A stretch of DNA of 64,000 nt from Acidobacteriota bacterium (GCA_003385635.1 QQUY01000003.1:558001-622000); one strand, 5' to 3'; positions 1 through 8,915 are shown, numbered from the stretch's first letter. Translations and numbers: made by a program. Notes: generated by a model not told the origin, from the letters alone.

Positions 1-1
1 G

Positions 2-526
2 CTGGGTATCAGCCTCGATGGATATATCGCGAGAAAGAACGGAGCGGTCGATTGGCTTTCGGTTGATTGGGACTATGACTGGATGGCGTTCTTCAACACC
101 ATCGACACCGTCATAATGGGTCGGAGATCCTGGGACAAATATCTCGAGATGACCCCGGACGTGGGCAAGAATCCGTATGAAGGAATGAAGACCTTCGTAT
201 TCTCGAAAAAGATCAGGGAATCCGGCGTAGACGGCGTAGAAATGGTCGATGAGAACCCTGAAGCTTTGGTCCGCCAGCTTAAGTCTGAAAAAGGAAAGAA
301 GATCTGGCTTTCAGGCGGAGGTGAACTCGCTTCCGCTTTCCTCGAAGCGGATCTTGTCGATGAACTGTACCTCGGTGTTACGCCTATCCTGATCGGTTCG
401 GGAATTCCCCTTTTCCCGGAATTCAACCGTGAGATCCCGCTGAAGCTTGTCGAGAACAACTCCTGCTACAACAAAGAAAAAACTAACGCGATGTTAGAGC
501 TAACTTACGAAGTAGTCCGAGACTGA
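2..526 (+). CDS. DHFR-family reductase (RibD C-terminal-like), 5' end cut off
   Basis: The frame is open from base 2, so the gene begins upstream of the window. The first visible residues, LGISLDGYIA, match the N-terminal 'SLDGYIA' signature of the dihydrofolate reductase/RibD C-terminal fold. Later features fit the family: VIMGRRSWDKY (nucleotide-binding loop) and KKIWLSGGGELASAF (the GGG phosphate loop), followed by LVDELYLGVTPILIGSG. Such proteins are cytoplasmic NADPH-dependent reductases; many are annotated only as 'dihydrofolate reductase family'. Almost the whole family length (about 175 residues) is present, so only a few N-terminal codons are missing. The exact substrate cannot be told; it is probably not the true folate enzyme FolA, which is organised differently. 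Confidence 0.85.
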   Translation: MGISLDGYIARKNGAVDWLSVDWDYDWMAFFNTIDTVIMGRRSWDKYLEMTPDVGKNPYEGMKTFVFSKKIRESGVDGVEMVDENPEALVRQLKSEKGKKIWLSGGGELASAFLEADLVDELYLGVTPILIGSGIPLFPEFNREIPLKLVENNSCYNKEKTNAMLELTYEVVRD

Positions 527-564
527 TTTGCCGGAAGGGTCTGGTTGATGTATTCCTCTTTCTT

Positions 565-1716
565 GTGAGTGCCACTGAATATGACTACATCATTGCCGGA
601 GGCGGTCTCGCGGGGCTTTCGCTTGCGCATCGGCTGAGCCAAAGTTCCCTTCGCGGAGCGCGTGTGCTGATCATCGACCGTGATGAGAAATCCGGGAACG
701 ACCATACGTGGTGTTTCTGGTCAGACGGTCCTGGCGCTTTCGACGAAGCCGTTTTCCACAGGTGGAAAAAGCTGGCTTTCCACACTTCAGAGGGTGACAA
801 GCTCTTGCTCGAGATCGGGAAGTCGGGCTTCGAGTACCGTATGGTGCGCTCTTCCGACCTTTACGCGTTCATATTTCCGGTCCTGAGATCAAATCCGGGA
901 TTCGAGTTTCTGCAGGCTGATATAAGAACTGTGTCAGACGGGGCGGTAGAAACGGACGCCGGAAACTTTTCCGCAAAGAAGCTTGTATTCGACAGCGTCA
1001 CGGTCCCGGACTACAAGGACGAGGGTCACCACAATCTCCTTCAGCATTTTCTTGGATGGACCATTAAGACCGAAAAAGGCGTGTTCGATACCTCGGAGGC
1101 CACGCTCTTTGATTTTCGTGTTGAACAACGCGGTGAATGCAGGTTCTTCTATGTGCTTCCGCTGTCATCCAATCAAGCGCTTGTCGAGTTCACGCTGTTT
1201 TCGAAACAGCTCCTCGAAAGAACTGAATATGAAGAACACCTTAGGTCCTATCTGTCGGAAACATTTGCGGGCGAAGACTACGAGATAGTTGAGAAAGAAG
1301 CCGGCGTGATCCCTATGTCCGACTTTCCTCACGATCAGAGGCCTCATTCGAAGGTTGTCAGGATCGGAACTGCGGGCGGCTACGTAAAACCCTCGACCGG
1401 TTACAGCTTTTCCCGGACCCAGGAAAGGATAGAGGCGATTGTCACAGCACTAGAACAAGGTGAACCCGTTCCAGCGTTCGAAGATCGCTGGAAAACTTAT
1501 CTGGATTCCGTGCTCCTGAAGGTCCTCGAGAACGGTGAACCTCCGGCCAGTTCCGTGTTCGAATCTCTGTTTCGCAAGAATCCTCCCGACCGTGTATTGA
1601 GATTCCTTGATGAACGGACGACCGTGGCAGAGGATCTTAAGCTGATGTCCACGGTGCAGCTTGCCCCTTTCACGCTCGCGGCAATTTCCGAAGCGGCCGC
1701 GAGGATAAGAAAATGA
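565..1716 (+). CDS. crtY: Lycopene cyclase, CrtY type
   Basis: This 383-residue flavoprotein has an N-terminal Rossmann motif (YIIAGGGLAGLSLA, residues 8-21), the HTWCFW segment typical of CrtY/CrtL cyclases near residue 48, and a KPSTGYSFSRT segment near residue 275 that matches the family's conserved PSTGYS motif. Lycopene beta-cyclases form the beta-ionone rings of carotenoids at the membrane face. The start is a GTG, 38 bases after the previous stop; no in-frame ATG lies near the conserved N-terminus. A polyprenyl diphosphate synthase lies 1.8 kb downstream, but no phytoene synthase or desaturase is in the window. Symbol assigned from motif content; strict substrate specificity (mono- versus bicyclic) is not visible. 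Confidence 0.82.
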   Translation: MSATEYDYIIAGGGLAGLSLAHRLSQSSLRGARVLIIDRDEKSGNDHTWCFWSDGPGAFDEAVFHRWKKLAFHTSEGDKLLLEIGKSGFEYRMVRSSDLYAFIFPVLRSNPGFEFLQADIRTVSDGAVETDAGNFSAKKLVFDSVTVPDYKDEGHHNLLQHFLGWTIKTEKGVFDTSEATLFDFRVEQRGECRFFYVLPLSSNQALVEFTLFSKQLLERTEYEEHLRSYLSETFAGEDYEIVEKEAGVIPMSDFPHDQRPHSKVVRIGTAGGYVKPSTGYSFSRTQERIEAIVTALEQGEPVPAFEDRWKTYLDSVLLKVLENGEPPASSVFESLFRKNPPDRVLRFLDERTTVAEDLKLMSTVQLAPFTLAAISEAAARIRK

Positions 1717-1832
1717 CCTGCCGAGTACAACCAAAGCCGCGGTCGCCGCACCATTAAGTCCTGATTCCGAAGGGGCCGATTCCCAAGCCCGGCCACTCTA
1801 AACACGAAAAACGAGATTTCCTGGAGGGAACA

Positions 1833-2258
1833 ATGAAGTTGATTCTCGCGGTATTCGTGTGTCTGCTTGCTGCGGCACCCGCACTTGGGCAAACGAACGG
1901 CGAACGGCCGGAGGAAGGCCCAGTTCTCAAGATTGCACTCGCAAAGGAAGAAAAGGATGGAACGATCACAGAAGATCCTCCTTCATTCGAACCGACTGAT
2001 ATCCCGATCATCTGTTACATCGATCTGCGCGAAGAAACTCCGGCAACTGTGAAGCTCACGATCGTTGCTGTAAAAGCGGTTGGACTTCGACCAAATACCG
2101 GGATCGTCACGGTGGCCTACAGAACCAAAGCCGGCGAGAACCAGGTCACATTCCAGGTCCAGCCCTCAAAGACGTGGGCTCTTGGAGAGTACAGGGCGGA
2201 CGTCTTTGTAGATGGCAAGAAGTCCGGTGAAAGGAGCTTTAGCGTGACGAAGAAATAG
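1833..2258 (+). CDS. Secreted hypothetical protein
   Basis: A 141-residue protein with a clear signal peptide (MKLILAVFVCLLAAAPALGQ, likely cleavage after ALG). The mature part is about 120 residues, predicted beta-rich (alternating PATVKLTIVAV, GIVTVAYRTK, VTFQVQP, YRADVFVDG). The pattern WALGEYRADVFVDGK resembles the last strands of an Ig-like or bacterial 'pre-SET' beta sandwich, but I do not recognise the family. The start is well supported: GGAGGG lies 7 bases before the ATG. It is likely exported to the periplasm or outside. It stands in the same direction as its neighbours with a 116-base gap upstream. Confidence 0.7.
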   Translation: MKLILAVFVCLLAAAPALGQTNGERPEEGPVLKIALAKEEKDGTITEDPPSFEPTDIPIICYIDLREETPATVKLTIVAVKAVGLRPNTGIVTVAYRTKAGENQVTFQVQPSKTWALGEYRADVFVDGKKSGERSFSVTKK

Positions 2259-2287
2259 AAGACTCGGGATTAGGGACTGGGGAAAAA

Positions 2288-3565
2288 ATGTCTATAATCT
2301 CCCAAGTCCATTCGGTGCAAGAAATGATAAGAAAGAGACTGTTCCACGGGCTCGCAGTGGTTGCCGCTGCGTGTATCTTCGCGGCCATTACGTCTGCCCA
2401 GTATTTTCCTGATGGCGGATCGTGGCAGTCGAAGAAGCCGTCGGAAGCGGGGTTTGACGCTCAAAAGCTCGATCAGGCGATCGGGCTTGCGAAGAGCAGT
2501 GAATCGAAAGCGCCGCGCGATCAGGAGCTCGGACAGGCTCAGACCTTTGGCCGCGAACCTCTTGGCGAGGCCATAGGGCCTTTCAAGACACGTGGCCAAA
2601 TGACCGGGATCGTGGTCAAAAATGGTTACCTGGTCGCCGAATGGGGTGAGCCCGATCGCGTCGACATGACCCACTCGGTAACGAAGAGCTTTCTGACCGT
2701 GACGGTGGGGATAGCGTATGATTCGGGGGCGATCAAGAATCTCGATTCTCCGGTTTTTGGTTCGATGGCTCCGATATCCGTTCTATCTGATTACAAAGAG
2801 TTTGACCGGGGAGAAGAATTCGGCTCGAATCGGTTCTTCGAACTCTTTGGAACCGAACATAACCGCAAGATCACCTGGGATCATCTGCTTCGCCAGACGA
2901 GTGACTGGGAGGGAACGTTGTGGGGAAAGCCGGAGTGGGCGGACAGACCCGATCGCGACACCTCGACGTGGCTTTCGCGCGATCGAAAGGAACCCGGGAC
3001 GGCGTGGGAATATAATGACGTCAGGGTAAATGTTCTGGCACTTGCAGCGCTGAATGTTCTCAGACGGCCGCTGCCAGAAGTGCTCCGGGAGCGCGTGTTG
3101 GACCCGATCGGAGCGTCTTCGACCTGGAGGTGGCACGGTTACGAGAATTCCTTCGTTTTGATCGATGGACGGCCCGTGCAGTCGGTAAGCGGCGGCGGGC
3201 ACTGGGGCGGAGGCATGTTCATCAGTGCTCGTGATATGGCCCGGTTCGGATTGCTCGTCGCGAGAGGCGGCAAATGGAAGGAAAAGCAGATCATTTCCGA
3301 ACAGTTCCTTAAAAGGGCCGAAACTCCTACCGGCGTTCAGGCGAATTATGGATATATGAACTTTTTCCTGAACACGGATAGGAAGCAATACCCGGGTGTT
3401 CCTGAGAAGACGATCGCCTTTCTCGGCAACGGTACGAACCTGGTATTTATCGACAGAGAGCTCGATCTGGTGGTTGTTGCGCGATGGATCGAGAACTCCC
3501 GCATCAATGACTTCTTGACTGCGGTATATGAAAGCATCGACAATACGTCGCGTGAGGCCAAATGA
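2288..3565 (+). CDS. Secreted serine hydrolase, class C beta-lactamase fold
   Basis: A 425-residue protein with the beta-lactamase/penicillin-binding fold. The catalytic Ser-x-x-Lys is in THSVTKSF (near residue 133), a tyrosine box occurs as WEYNDVRVN, and the third box is the variant GGGHWGGGMF rather than KTG. These substitutions are common in esterase-like members of the family, so peptidase or esterase activity is more likely than antibiotic hydrolysis. The start at 2288 has a GGGG stretch upstream, but a signal peptide begins at the second in-frame ATG (2324: MIRKRLFHGLAVVAAAC...), so 2324 is an equally good start. The stop overlaps the next start as ATGA, indicating translational coupling to the polyprenyl synthase. 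Confidence 0.82.
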   Translation: MSIISQVHSVQEMIRKRLFHGLAVVAAACIFAAITSAQYFPDGGSWQSKKPSEAGFDAQKLDQAIGLAKSSESKAPRDQELGQAQTFGREPLGEAIGPFKTRGQMTGIVVKNGYLVAEWGEPDRVDMTHSVTKSFLTVTVGIAYDSGAIKNLDSPVFGSMAPISVLSDYKEFDRGEEFGSNRFFELFGTEHNRKITWDHLLRQTSDWEGTLWGKPEWADRPDRDTSTWLSRDRKEPGTAWEYNDVRVNVLALAALNVLRRPLPEVLRERVLDPIGASSTWRWHGYENSFVLIDGRPVQSVSGGGHWGGGMFISARDMARFGLLVARGGKWKEKQIISEQFLKRAETPTGVQANYGYMNFFLNTDRKQYPGVPEKTIAFLGNGTNLVFIDRELDLVVVARWIENSRINDFLTAVYESIDNTSREAK

Positions 3566-4512
3566 CACTCCCGCCCGGCCCCGCCGTCACCCGGAAAATT
3601 TATAGGATGGAAACCACGCTTGAGAAAGCAGAGGGGCTTCTTGAAGAAGCTTCTGCGCTTGTGAATGAGGAGCTCGACCGGCTGCTGCCTTCCGAGACCA
3701 CGAAACCGGAACAACTGCATAAGGCGATCAGGCACAGTGTGTTTGCTGGCGGGAAGCGATTCAGGCCCGCGTTGCTTATCGCTGTCGGGAAGGCTTTCGG
3801 GGCAGATCCGAAAAAGCTGTTGTCTTCGGCCGCCGCGGTGGAGATGATGCACACGTATTCGCTGATACACGATGATCTGCCCGCGATGGATGACGACAGT
3901 CTTCGGCGCGGCAAACCGACGTGTCACGTCGAATTTGGAGAGTCGACTGCGATACTAGCTGGAGACGGTCTTCAGACGCTCGCTTTTGAAACGATAGCCG
4001 CCGACGAGGGACTATCTGCCGAGATCAGGATCAGGCTGGTCTCCGAACTTGCGTCAGCTGCGGGAATACCCTGCGGAATGGTCGCGGGCCAGCAGTTCGA
4101 TCTCGAATCGGAGGGAGATCTGCGGGATGTCAGCGAGGAGGAGATCGAGAGGATCCACAGAAGCAAGACCGGGGCGATGATTCGCGCTTCAGCGCGTTGC
4201 GGTGCGATCGTCGCAGGAGCTGATCGCGATCAGTTGGACCTCATAACCGAGTACGCAGAACATCTCGGCCTCATTTTTCAGATCATTGACGATCTCCTGG
4301 ATATCACGGAGACCACAGAAACTCTGGGTAAGACAGCAGGGAAAGACGAGGTGGCTGACAAAGCGACATATCCCGCGGTTTTCGGCATCCACGAGGCGCG
4401 CAACATGGCGATGGGTTATTACTGGCAAGCAGGCGAAGCACTAAACAAACTACAGGTCTCTACTGCAGAGCTCCAGGAGCTTCTCGAGTTCATAATGATG
4501 AGAGACTCGTAG
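3562..4512 (+). CDS. ispA: Polyprenyl (farnesyl/geranylgeranyl) diphosphate synthase
   Basis: A 316-residue trans-isoprenyl diphosphate synthase. Both aspartate-rich motifs are visible: DDLPAMDDDSLRRG (first, with the DDxxxxD form of bacterial FPP synthases) and DDLLD (second), plus GGKRFRP near the N-terminus and the GKTAGKD segment. It condenses isopentenyl diphosphate with allylic diphosphates in the cytoplasm, feeding quinone, cell-wall and carotenoid synthesis. The start at 3562 overlaps the previous stop and has GAGG 5 bases upstream; an alternative ATG at 3607 would give the usual length of about 300 residues. Chain length (C15 or C20) cannot be fixed by eye. The C-terminus (GYYWQAGEALNKL) follows the usual helical pattern. 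Confidence 0.88.
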   Translation: MTLPPGPAVTRKIYRMETTLEKAEGLLEEASALVNEELDRLLPSETTKPEQLHKAIRHSVFAGGKRFRPALLIAVGKAFGADPKKLLSSAAAVEMMHTYSLIHDDLPAMDDDSLRRGKPTCHVEFGESTAILAGDGLQTLAFETIAADEGLSAEIRIRLVSELASAAGIPCGMVAGQQFDLESEGDLRDVSEEEIERIHRSKTGAMIRASARCGAIVAGADRDQLDLITEYAEHLGLIFQIIDDLLDITETTETLGKTAGKDEVADKATYPAVFGIHEARNMAMGYYWQAGEALNKLQVSTAELQELLEFIMMRDS

Positions 4513-4514
4513 AA

Positions 4515-4720
4515 CGTAAATCGTGGATGGAAGTTGGTGAGTTGATAATTGAGAATGTATCGGGATCGTATTTCGTAGATTCCGTAGAAAACAACTTCAA
4601 GTTCACAATATACCTAGTTGCCTACGAGCAGCATCAGCCCCCGTTGTCTAGTCCCACTCACAACCGGAACATTCTTCAATTCTCAATTATCAATTCACCA
4701 AGTTCCATCCACGATTTACG
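4515..4720. repeat. Inverted-repeat element (MITE-like) after ispA
   Basis: The left arm (4515-4556) and right arm (4679-4720) are near-perfect reverse complements over about 42 bases, sharing the core CGTAAATCGTGGATGGAA and TTGATAATTGAGAAT. About 120 bases of unrelated, lower-GC sequence separate them. The left arm starts 3 bases after the ispA stop. The transcript would fold into a long hairpin. No transposase is encoded. A 73-codon open frame crosses the element but reads through both arms and is not a credible protein. Confidence 0.75.
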
Positions 4721-4744
4721 ATTCACGAGGCACTACTCAATCGC

Positions 4745-4773
4745 TTGACTTTCGGCGGGCAGACTCGTACGAT
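4745..4773 (+). promoter_or_regulatory. Sigma-70-type promoter for the tRNA pair
   Basis: TTGACT (4745-4750) and TACGAT (4768-4773) are separated by 17 bases. The position, about 70 bases before the first tRNA, fits transcription of both tRNA genes. Called from consensus only. Confidence 0.45.
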
Positions 4774-4842
4774 TTCAGTTCGCCCTGAAGCGGGTGAAAC
4801 GACAAGTTCTTTACATTTAGGATCGCTGGGAGCATCGGATTC

Positions 4843-4918
4843 GGGCATATAACTCAATTGGTAGAGTGCTTCCCTTACAAGGAAGAGGCTGGAGGTTCGA
4901 GTCCTTCTATGCCCACCA
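4843..4918 (+). tRNA. tRNA-Val(TAC)
   Basis: A 76-base cloverleaf with acceptor stem GGGCATA pairing with TATGCCC, D-arm, a 5-bp anticodon stem (CTTCC/GGAAG), loop CTTACAA giving anticodon TAC at 4876-4878, T-loop GGTTCGAGTCC and an encoded CCA end. It reads GTA/GTG valine codons. Confidence 0.95.
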
Positions 4919-4951
4919 AATGATTGGCGTCGGCGGTCCCTAAATTGATCT

Positions 4952-5031
<80 letters not shown>

Positions 5032-5175
5032 TCAGCTTCATACAGTTCAGGTTTTTAGATTTGGTCGCCGAGTCCGGCGGCCATTTTATTTTTTATCACC
5101 AAACACTCTACGGTCGCGGATCGAATCGAAATGACCCTCTTTGTGAATCACGCCGCAAGAATGTAAAAGATAGTA

Positions 5176-5973
5176 ATGACTAAAACGAGAGTTTGCGTCG
5201 CCGGTGCTACAGGCTGGGTTGGGAAACCGCTCTGTCAAGCAATCGAAAGTGCGGAGGACCTTCAGTTGGCAGGCGCAGTCTCGCGGTCATCAAGTGGCAA
5301 GCCTATTGAAGAAATCACGGGTCTGTACGGCAACGATCTCAAGATTGCAGGCTCGGTGGAAGAGGCGTTGGCATCAGCGACTGACGTTCTGGTCGATTAC
5401 ACAAAGCCGGATGCCGTTAAGGGGAACGTACTGACTGCCGTTGAGAAAGGCGTCCATGCGGTGATCGGGACTTCCGGTCTCTCAGAAACGGACTTCACCG
5501 ATATTGCAGAAGCCGCGAAGTCTAACGGGGTCGGAGTGATAGCGGCAGGGAACTTCGCGATAACTGCTGTGCTGATGCAGAGGTTTGCCGCTGAAGCTGC
5601 CGTGTACCTGTCGAGCTTTGAGATTATCGATTACGCGTCTGAGTCCAAACCTGATGCTCCCAGTGGTACGGCTCGAGAGCTCGCTTCCCGCCTTGCCGAT
5701 GTCAGATCTCCCGTACATTCCGTCCCGGTGGAAGAAACGATAGGAGAAAGGGATAGCCGGGGATCGACTCTGAACGGCGTTCAGGTGCATTCGATCAGGG
5801 TGCCCGGGTTCGTGCTGAGCACTGAAGCAGTTTTTGGCGCCCCGGAAGAAAGACTCACCATACGGCACGATGCCGGAAGCAGTACTGAACCTTACATTCA
5901 AGGTACCCTGCTTGCTATTCGAAGAGTGAAAGATCAGACGGGTCTCGTGCGAGGCCTCGAGAAAATAATGTGA
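5176..5973 (+). CDS. dapB: DapB-like dihydrodipicolinate reductase with altered active-site motif
   Basis: A 265-residue NAD(P)-dependent reductase of the lysine/diaminopimelate pathway. Family features: N-terminal GATGWVGKPL dinucleotide loop, GTSGLSE near residue 99, GNFAITAVLMQRF, KPDAPSGTARELA near residue 158, and the C-terminal LTIRHDAGS. Length is normal for DapB. The odd point is the catalytic segment: DapB proteins carry His-His-x-x-Lys before DAPSGT, whereas here it reads ASESK, so the lysine is kept but both histidines are gone. It may be a divergent DapB or a related reductase. It stands alone after the tRNA pair; no other dap gene is in the window. Confidence 0.75.
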   Translation: MTKTRVCVAGATGWVGKPLCQAIESAEDLQLAGAVSRSSSGKPIEEITGLYGNDLKIAGSVEEALASATDVLVDYTKPDAVKGNVLTAVEKGVHAVIGTSGLSETDFTDIAEAAKSNGVGVIAAGNFAITAVLMQRFAAEAAVYLSSFEIIDYASESKPDAPSGTARELASRLADVRSPVHSVPVEETIGERDSRGSTLNGVQVHSIRVPGFVLSTEAVFGAPEERLTIRHDAGSSTEPYIQGTLLAIRRVKDQTGLVRGLEKIM

Positions 5974-6086
5974 GGGCTAGTCGTAGCGCCGAGAACGAAC
6001 AGGGTTGGGAAGCGTTTTTGTACAAGGCCATTGCCTGCCGCTTTCCCTGGGATTATTAAGACAGGAGTTAACCAAAGGAGAATCAA

Positions 6087-7142
6087 ATGCCAAACGTCAA
6101 AGCTTATTCCGCTGCAAGCGCGACTTCGCCGCTTGCGTCCGCAACTATCGAGAGACGCGAACCGACGGATAACGATGTTGCGATCGACATCGATTTCTGC
6201 GGTATCTGCCATTCAGACCTGCACTACGCGCGGAACGAATGGGCGGACGTTATGGAGACGGTCTATCCGTGCGTACCGGGTCACGAGATCATAGGTCGAG
6301 TCACTGCAGTGGGATCAAGCGTCTCAAAATTCAAGGAAGGCGATCTTGTCGGTGTTGGATGTCTTGTCGACTCGGACAGGACGTGTCCGAATTGCCAGGA
6401 AGGGCTTGAGAACTATTGTCCAAACTTCACTCTTACCTATGGGTCCCCTGACCCGCATCTTGGAGGCGTTACGCTGGGCGGTTATTCCGAGGGGATCGTC
6501 GTAGATCAGGATTTCGTCCTGAGCATTCCGGAAAACCTGGATCCGGCAGGGACGGCTCCGCTCCTCTGCGCAGGTATTACCACATACTCGCCTCTGAGGC
6601 ACTGGAACGTAGGCGAGGGTATGAAGGTCGGGGTGGTTGGACTCGGCGGGCTCGGTCATATGGGGGTCAAGTTCGCGCATGCGTTCGGCGCTCATGTCGT
6701 GGTATTCACGACATCTCCCGGAAAGAAGGACGATGCGATGAGGCTAGGCGCGGATGAAGTGATCGTTTCAACCGATCCTGACGATATGGGGAAGCATATC
6801 GGGACTTTCGACTTCATACTCGATTGCGTGTCCGCTGACCACGATATCAACGCTTACGTGATGCAGTTGAAAAGGGATGGGAACCTTACGCTTGTCGGGG
6901 CACCTGAAAAACCAATGGGCGTTGCGGCGTTTCCTCTTATCTTCGGACGGCGTAGCCTTTCGGGGTCGGCGATCGGCGGGATTGCCGAAACCCAGGAAAT
7001 GCTGGACTTCTGTGGTAAGCACAACATCACTTCCGATGTTGAAGTGATTCCGATCGACAAGATAAACGAGGCATACGAACGAATGCTCAGGTCCGATGTG
7101 AAGTACCGGTTCTCTATCGACATGGGATCACTGAAGTCTTAG
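6087..7142 (+). CDS. Zinc-dependent NAD(P) alcohol dehydrogenase (YahK/CAD type)
   Basis: A 351-residue medium-chain dehydrogenase. Catalytic zinc ligands are in CGICHSDLHYAR (near residue 36) and GHEIIGRV; the structural zinc site is CPNCQEGLENYC; the cofactor loop is GLGGLGHMGVKFA (near residue 188). The overall pattern matches the cinnamyl-alcohol dehydrogenase/YahK subgroup, which reduces a broad range of aldehydes with NADPH in the cytoplasm. AAGGAG precedes the ATG at 7-base spacing. The gene is followed by a good intrinsic terminator and seems to be a single-gene unit. Physiological substrate unknown. Confidence 0.88.
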   Translation: MPNVKAYSAASATSPLASATIERREPTDNDVAIDIDFCGICHSDLHYARNEWADVMETVYPCVPGHEIIGRVTAVGSSVSKFKEGDLVGVGCLVDSDRTCPNCQEGLENYCPNFTLTYGSPDPHLGGVTLGGYSEGIVVDQDFVLSIPENLDPAGTAPLLCAGITTYSPLRHWNVGEGMKVGVVGLGGLGHMGVKFAHAFGAHVVVFTTSPGKKDDAMRLGADEVIVSTDPDDMGKHIGTFDFILDCVSADHDINAYVMQLKRDGNLTLVGAPEKPMGVAAFPLIFGRRSLSGSAIGGIAETQEMLDFCGKHNITSDVEVIPIDKINEAYERMLRSDVKYRFSIDMGSLKS

Positions 7143-7172
7143 TAGTTCACTAAAGTAATCACTCTCCGAAGG

Positions 7173-7200
7173 CGCCCCCGGTTTTGAATCGGGGGCGTTT
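7173..7200 (+). terminator. Intrinsic terminator after alcohol dehydrogenase
   Basis: An 8-bp GC stem (CGCCCCCG/CGGGGGCG) with a 9-base loop followed by TTT, 30 bases after the stop. Confidence 0.7.
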
Positions 7201-7329
7201 CATTCTTGAATCGAATCTTTATGAATCCGATTGAAGCACTAATTCGAAAACAAGTGAGTAATGACTGAAAGAATCGCGAGCTGTTCAAGATGAGCCGCCG
7301 CAGAATCGAACAAGGGAGGATATCAGATT

Positions 7330-7968
7330 ATGAAAACCAACATTCTTTTTGCAGCTATCCTGGCAATGTCAGCTTTGCTCTTCACGGCTTGTCCGCCTGC
7401 TGGAGACACCAACAACTCTGCTGATAACGCTTCAAACGAATCGAACGGGATGAACACCGGAATGAACTCGGACTCCGGTAATTCTACGAATGAAATGGCC
7501 GGGGAGAATGACGAGCCTACCACGGATATCGTCGAAGGTGCGACGGCATCAAGCAACCACACCACGCTTGTTGCCGCAGTCAAAGCCGCAGAACTTGTCG
7601 AAACTTTGAAGGGTGACGGCCCGTTTACGGTCTTTGCGCCGACGAACGCAGCATTCGACAAGTTACCTGAAGGAACGGTCGAGACCCTGCTCAAGCCTGA
7701 GAACATTGATCAGCTTAAGGGGATCCTCACCTATCACGTCGTGGCAGGCAGCCTGGACTCAGCCGCAGTTGCGAAAGCAATCGAAGACGGAGACGGGAAG
7801 GCAACCCTTAAGACAGTTCAGGGCGAAGAGATAACGGCTGAACTGGATGGCGAGAACGTCGTGATTACCGACGCGAAGGGAGGCAAGTCAAAGGTGACAG
7901 CGGTCGACCTCAAGCAATCGAATGGAGTGATCCATGTGATCGACACAGTCCTGATGCCTTCAAAGTAG
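7330..7968 (+). CDS. Fasciclin (FAS1) domain lipoprotein
   Basis: A 212-residue exported lipoprotein. The signal ends in a lipobox (LFTAC, Cys at residue 22), followed by a low-complexity Asn/Ser/Met linker (about residues 25-65), then one FAS1 domain (about 70-210). FAS1 hallmarks are present: SNHTTLVAAVKAAEL, GPFTVFAPTNAAFDKLP, LTYHVVAGSLD and SNGVIHVIDTVLMP. FAS1 domains mediate adhesion or protein interaction at cell surfaces. The ATG follows GGGAGG. It is flanked by terminators on both sides, so it is probably monocistronic. Confidence 0.9.
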   Translation: MKTNILFAAILAMSALLFTACPPAGDTNNSADNASNESNGMNTGMNSDSGNSTNEMAGENDEPTTDIVEGATASSNHTTLVAAVKAAELVETLKGDGPFTVFAPTNAAFDKLPEGTVETLLKPENIDQLKGILTYHVVAGSLDSAAVAKAIEDGDGKATLKTVQGEEITAELDGENVVITDAKGGKSKVTAVDLKQSNGVIHVIDTVLMPSK

Positions 7969-8297
7969 GCAAAGGGGGGTAGAGCGCTGCAGACGCTTCT
8001 CCTGTGGCGCCAAGTGCGGGAAATGTAGCCCGCATAAAAAAAGGACGCGGGATACTCCGCGTCCTTTTCATTATCGTCTGGGATTTCCCGAGCCGGCACG
8101 CTTTCTGCCGGTCGCGTTTCCTCCTTCGTTTTGAGAATGGTTCGGCTTTCGCCTCAGGCACGCTCCCTGACGGTCGCGTTTCCTTTGCCTGTTCAATTCT
8201 TGTCTTTAAATCTTGGATCTTGAACTGCTTGAACGAGATTGCGGGCAAGCCCGTCGCTAAGCATCAATACTTTCTTCTTCGAACCTTGAACTTTGAA
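7969..8297. other. Non-coding gap with terminator and repeats
   Basis: The gap between two converging genes holds a terminator (8039-8068), a 28-base direct repeat (8095-8122 and 8157-8184, both ending GGTCGCGTTTCCT with a few mismatches), a text-like AT-rich stretch around 8200-8300 (CTTGGATCTTGAACTGCTTG, CTTGAACTTTGAAC) and one copy of the GCGGGCAAGCCCG palindrome at 8241. I see no credible gene. Confidence 0.6.
8039..8068. terminator. Intrinsic terminator, probably bidirectional
   Basis: A 12-bp stem (AAAAGGACGCGG/CCGCGTCCTTTT) with a 6-base loop. A/T tracts on both sides make it usable for the fasciclin gene (+) and possibly for the converging MglA-like gene (-). Confidence 0.75.
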
Positions 8298-8882
8298 CTA
8301 TCCTTTTCTGAGTTCAGTCAGAACCTGTTTAGCGACGGCCTTCAATGTATCGAAAACTCCATCCCCTGTAGTCGCAACTGCTTCGTAAACCGGCTCTTCC
8401 TTCTTCATCAGCTCAGCAGTCAGCTCTTCCGCAGGAACCACGTTTGGTAGATCGCGCTTGTTTAGTTGCAGGACGTACGGGAGCTTCATAAGGTCGAAGC
8501 CCTGCGCTTCAAGATTCTCCTCAAGGTTATAGAGCGATTCGATGTTCGCATCCATCCGCTCTTCCTGGCTGTCGGCCACGAAAACGACACCGTCCACACC
8601 TTTGAGGATGAGCTTCCTGGAGGCGTCGTAGTATACCTGGCCCGGCACTGTATATAGATGAAATCGAGTCTTGAAGCCCCTGACCGTGCCGAGTTCTAGA
8701 GGCATGAAGTCAAAGAACAAGGTGCGCTCAGTCTCGGTCGCGAGACTGATCAGCTTCCCCTTGGCCTGAGGTGCCGTGGAGTCGTAAATGTACTGCAGGT
8801 TTGTCGTCTTGCCGCACAAACCGGGACCGTAGTAAACGATCTTGCAGTTGATCTCCCTCGATGCGTAGTTAATGAATGTCAT
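8298..8882 (-). CDS. mglA: MglA-type Ras-like GTPase
   Basis: A 194-residue small GTPase. The P-loop is [12 protein letters not shown] (residues 18-29), the switch region has [12 protein letters not shown], and the base-recognition motif is LNKRDLP (near residue 140). This [10 protein letters not shown] form with the PGQ motif is characteristic of bacterial MglA proteins, which set cell polarity and control type IV pili and gliding in Myxococcus and Thermus. The upstream gene on the same strand encodes a roadblock protein, the usual GTPase-activating partner. A type IV pilin gene is present elsewhere in the window. Polarity control is inferred from the family. Confidence 0.9.
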   Translation of the reverse strand: MTFINYASREINCKIVYYGPGLCGKTTNLQYIYDSTAPQAKGKLISLATETERTLFFDFMPLELGTVRGFKTRFHLYTVPGQVYYDASRKLILKGVDGVVFVADSQEERMDANIESLYNLEENLEAQGFDLMKLPYVLQLNKRDLPNVVPAEELTAELMKKEEPVYEAVATTGDGVFDTLKAVAKQVLTELRKG

Positions 8883-8915
8883 AACGTGTCAAAACCGCCT
8901 TTCAACGGGCCTAGA

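Noticed and set aside
4527..4748. 73-codon frame after ispA
   Set aside because: Runs through both arms of an inverted repeat and lacks protein-like composition.
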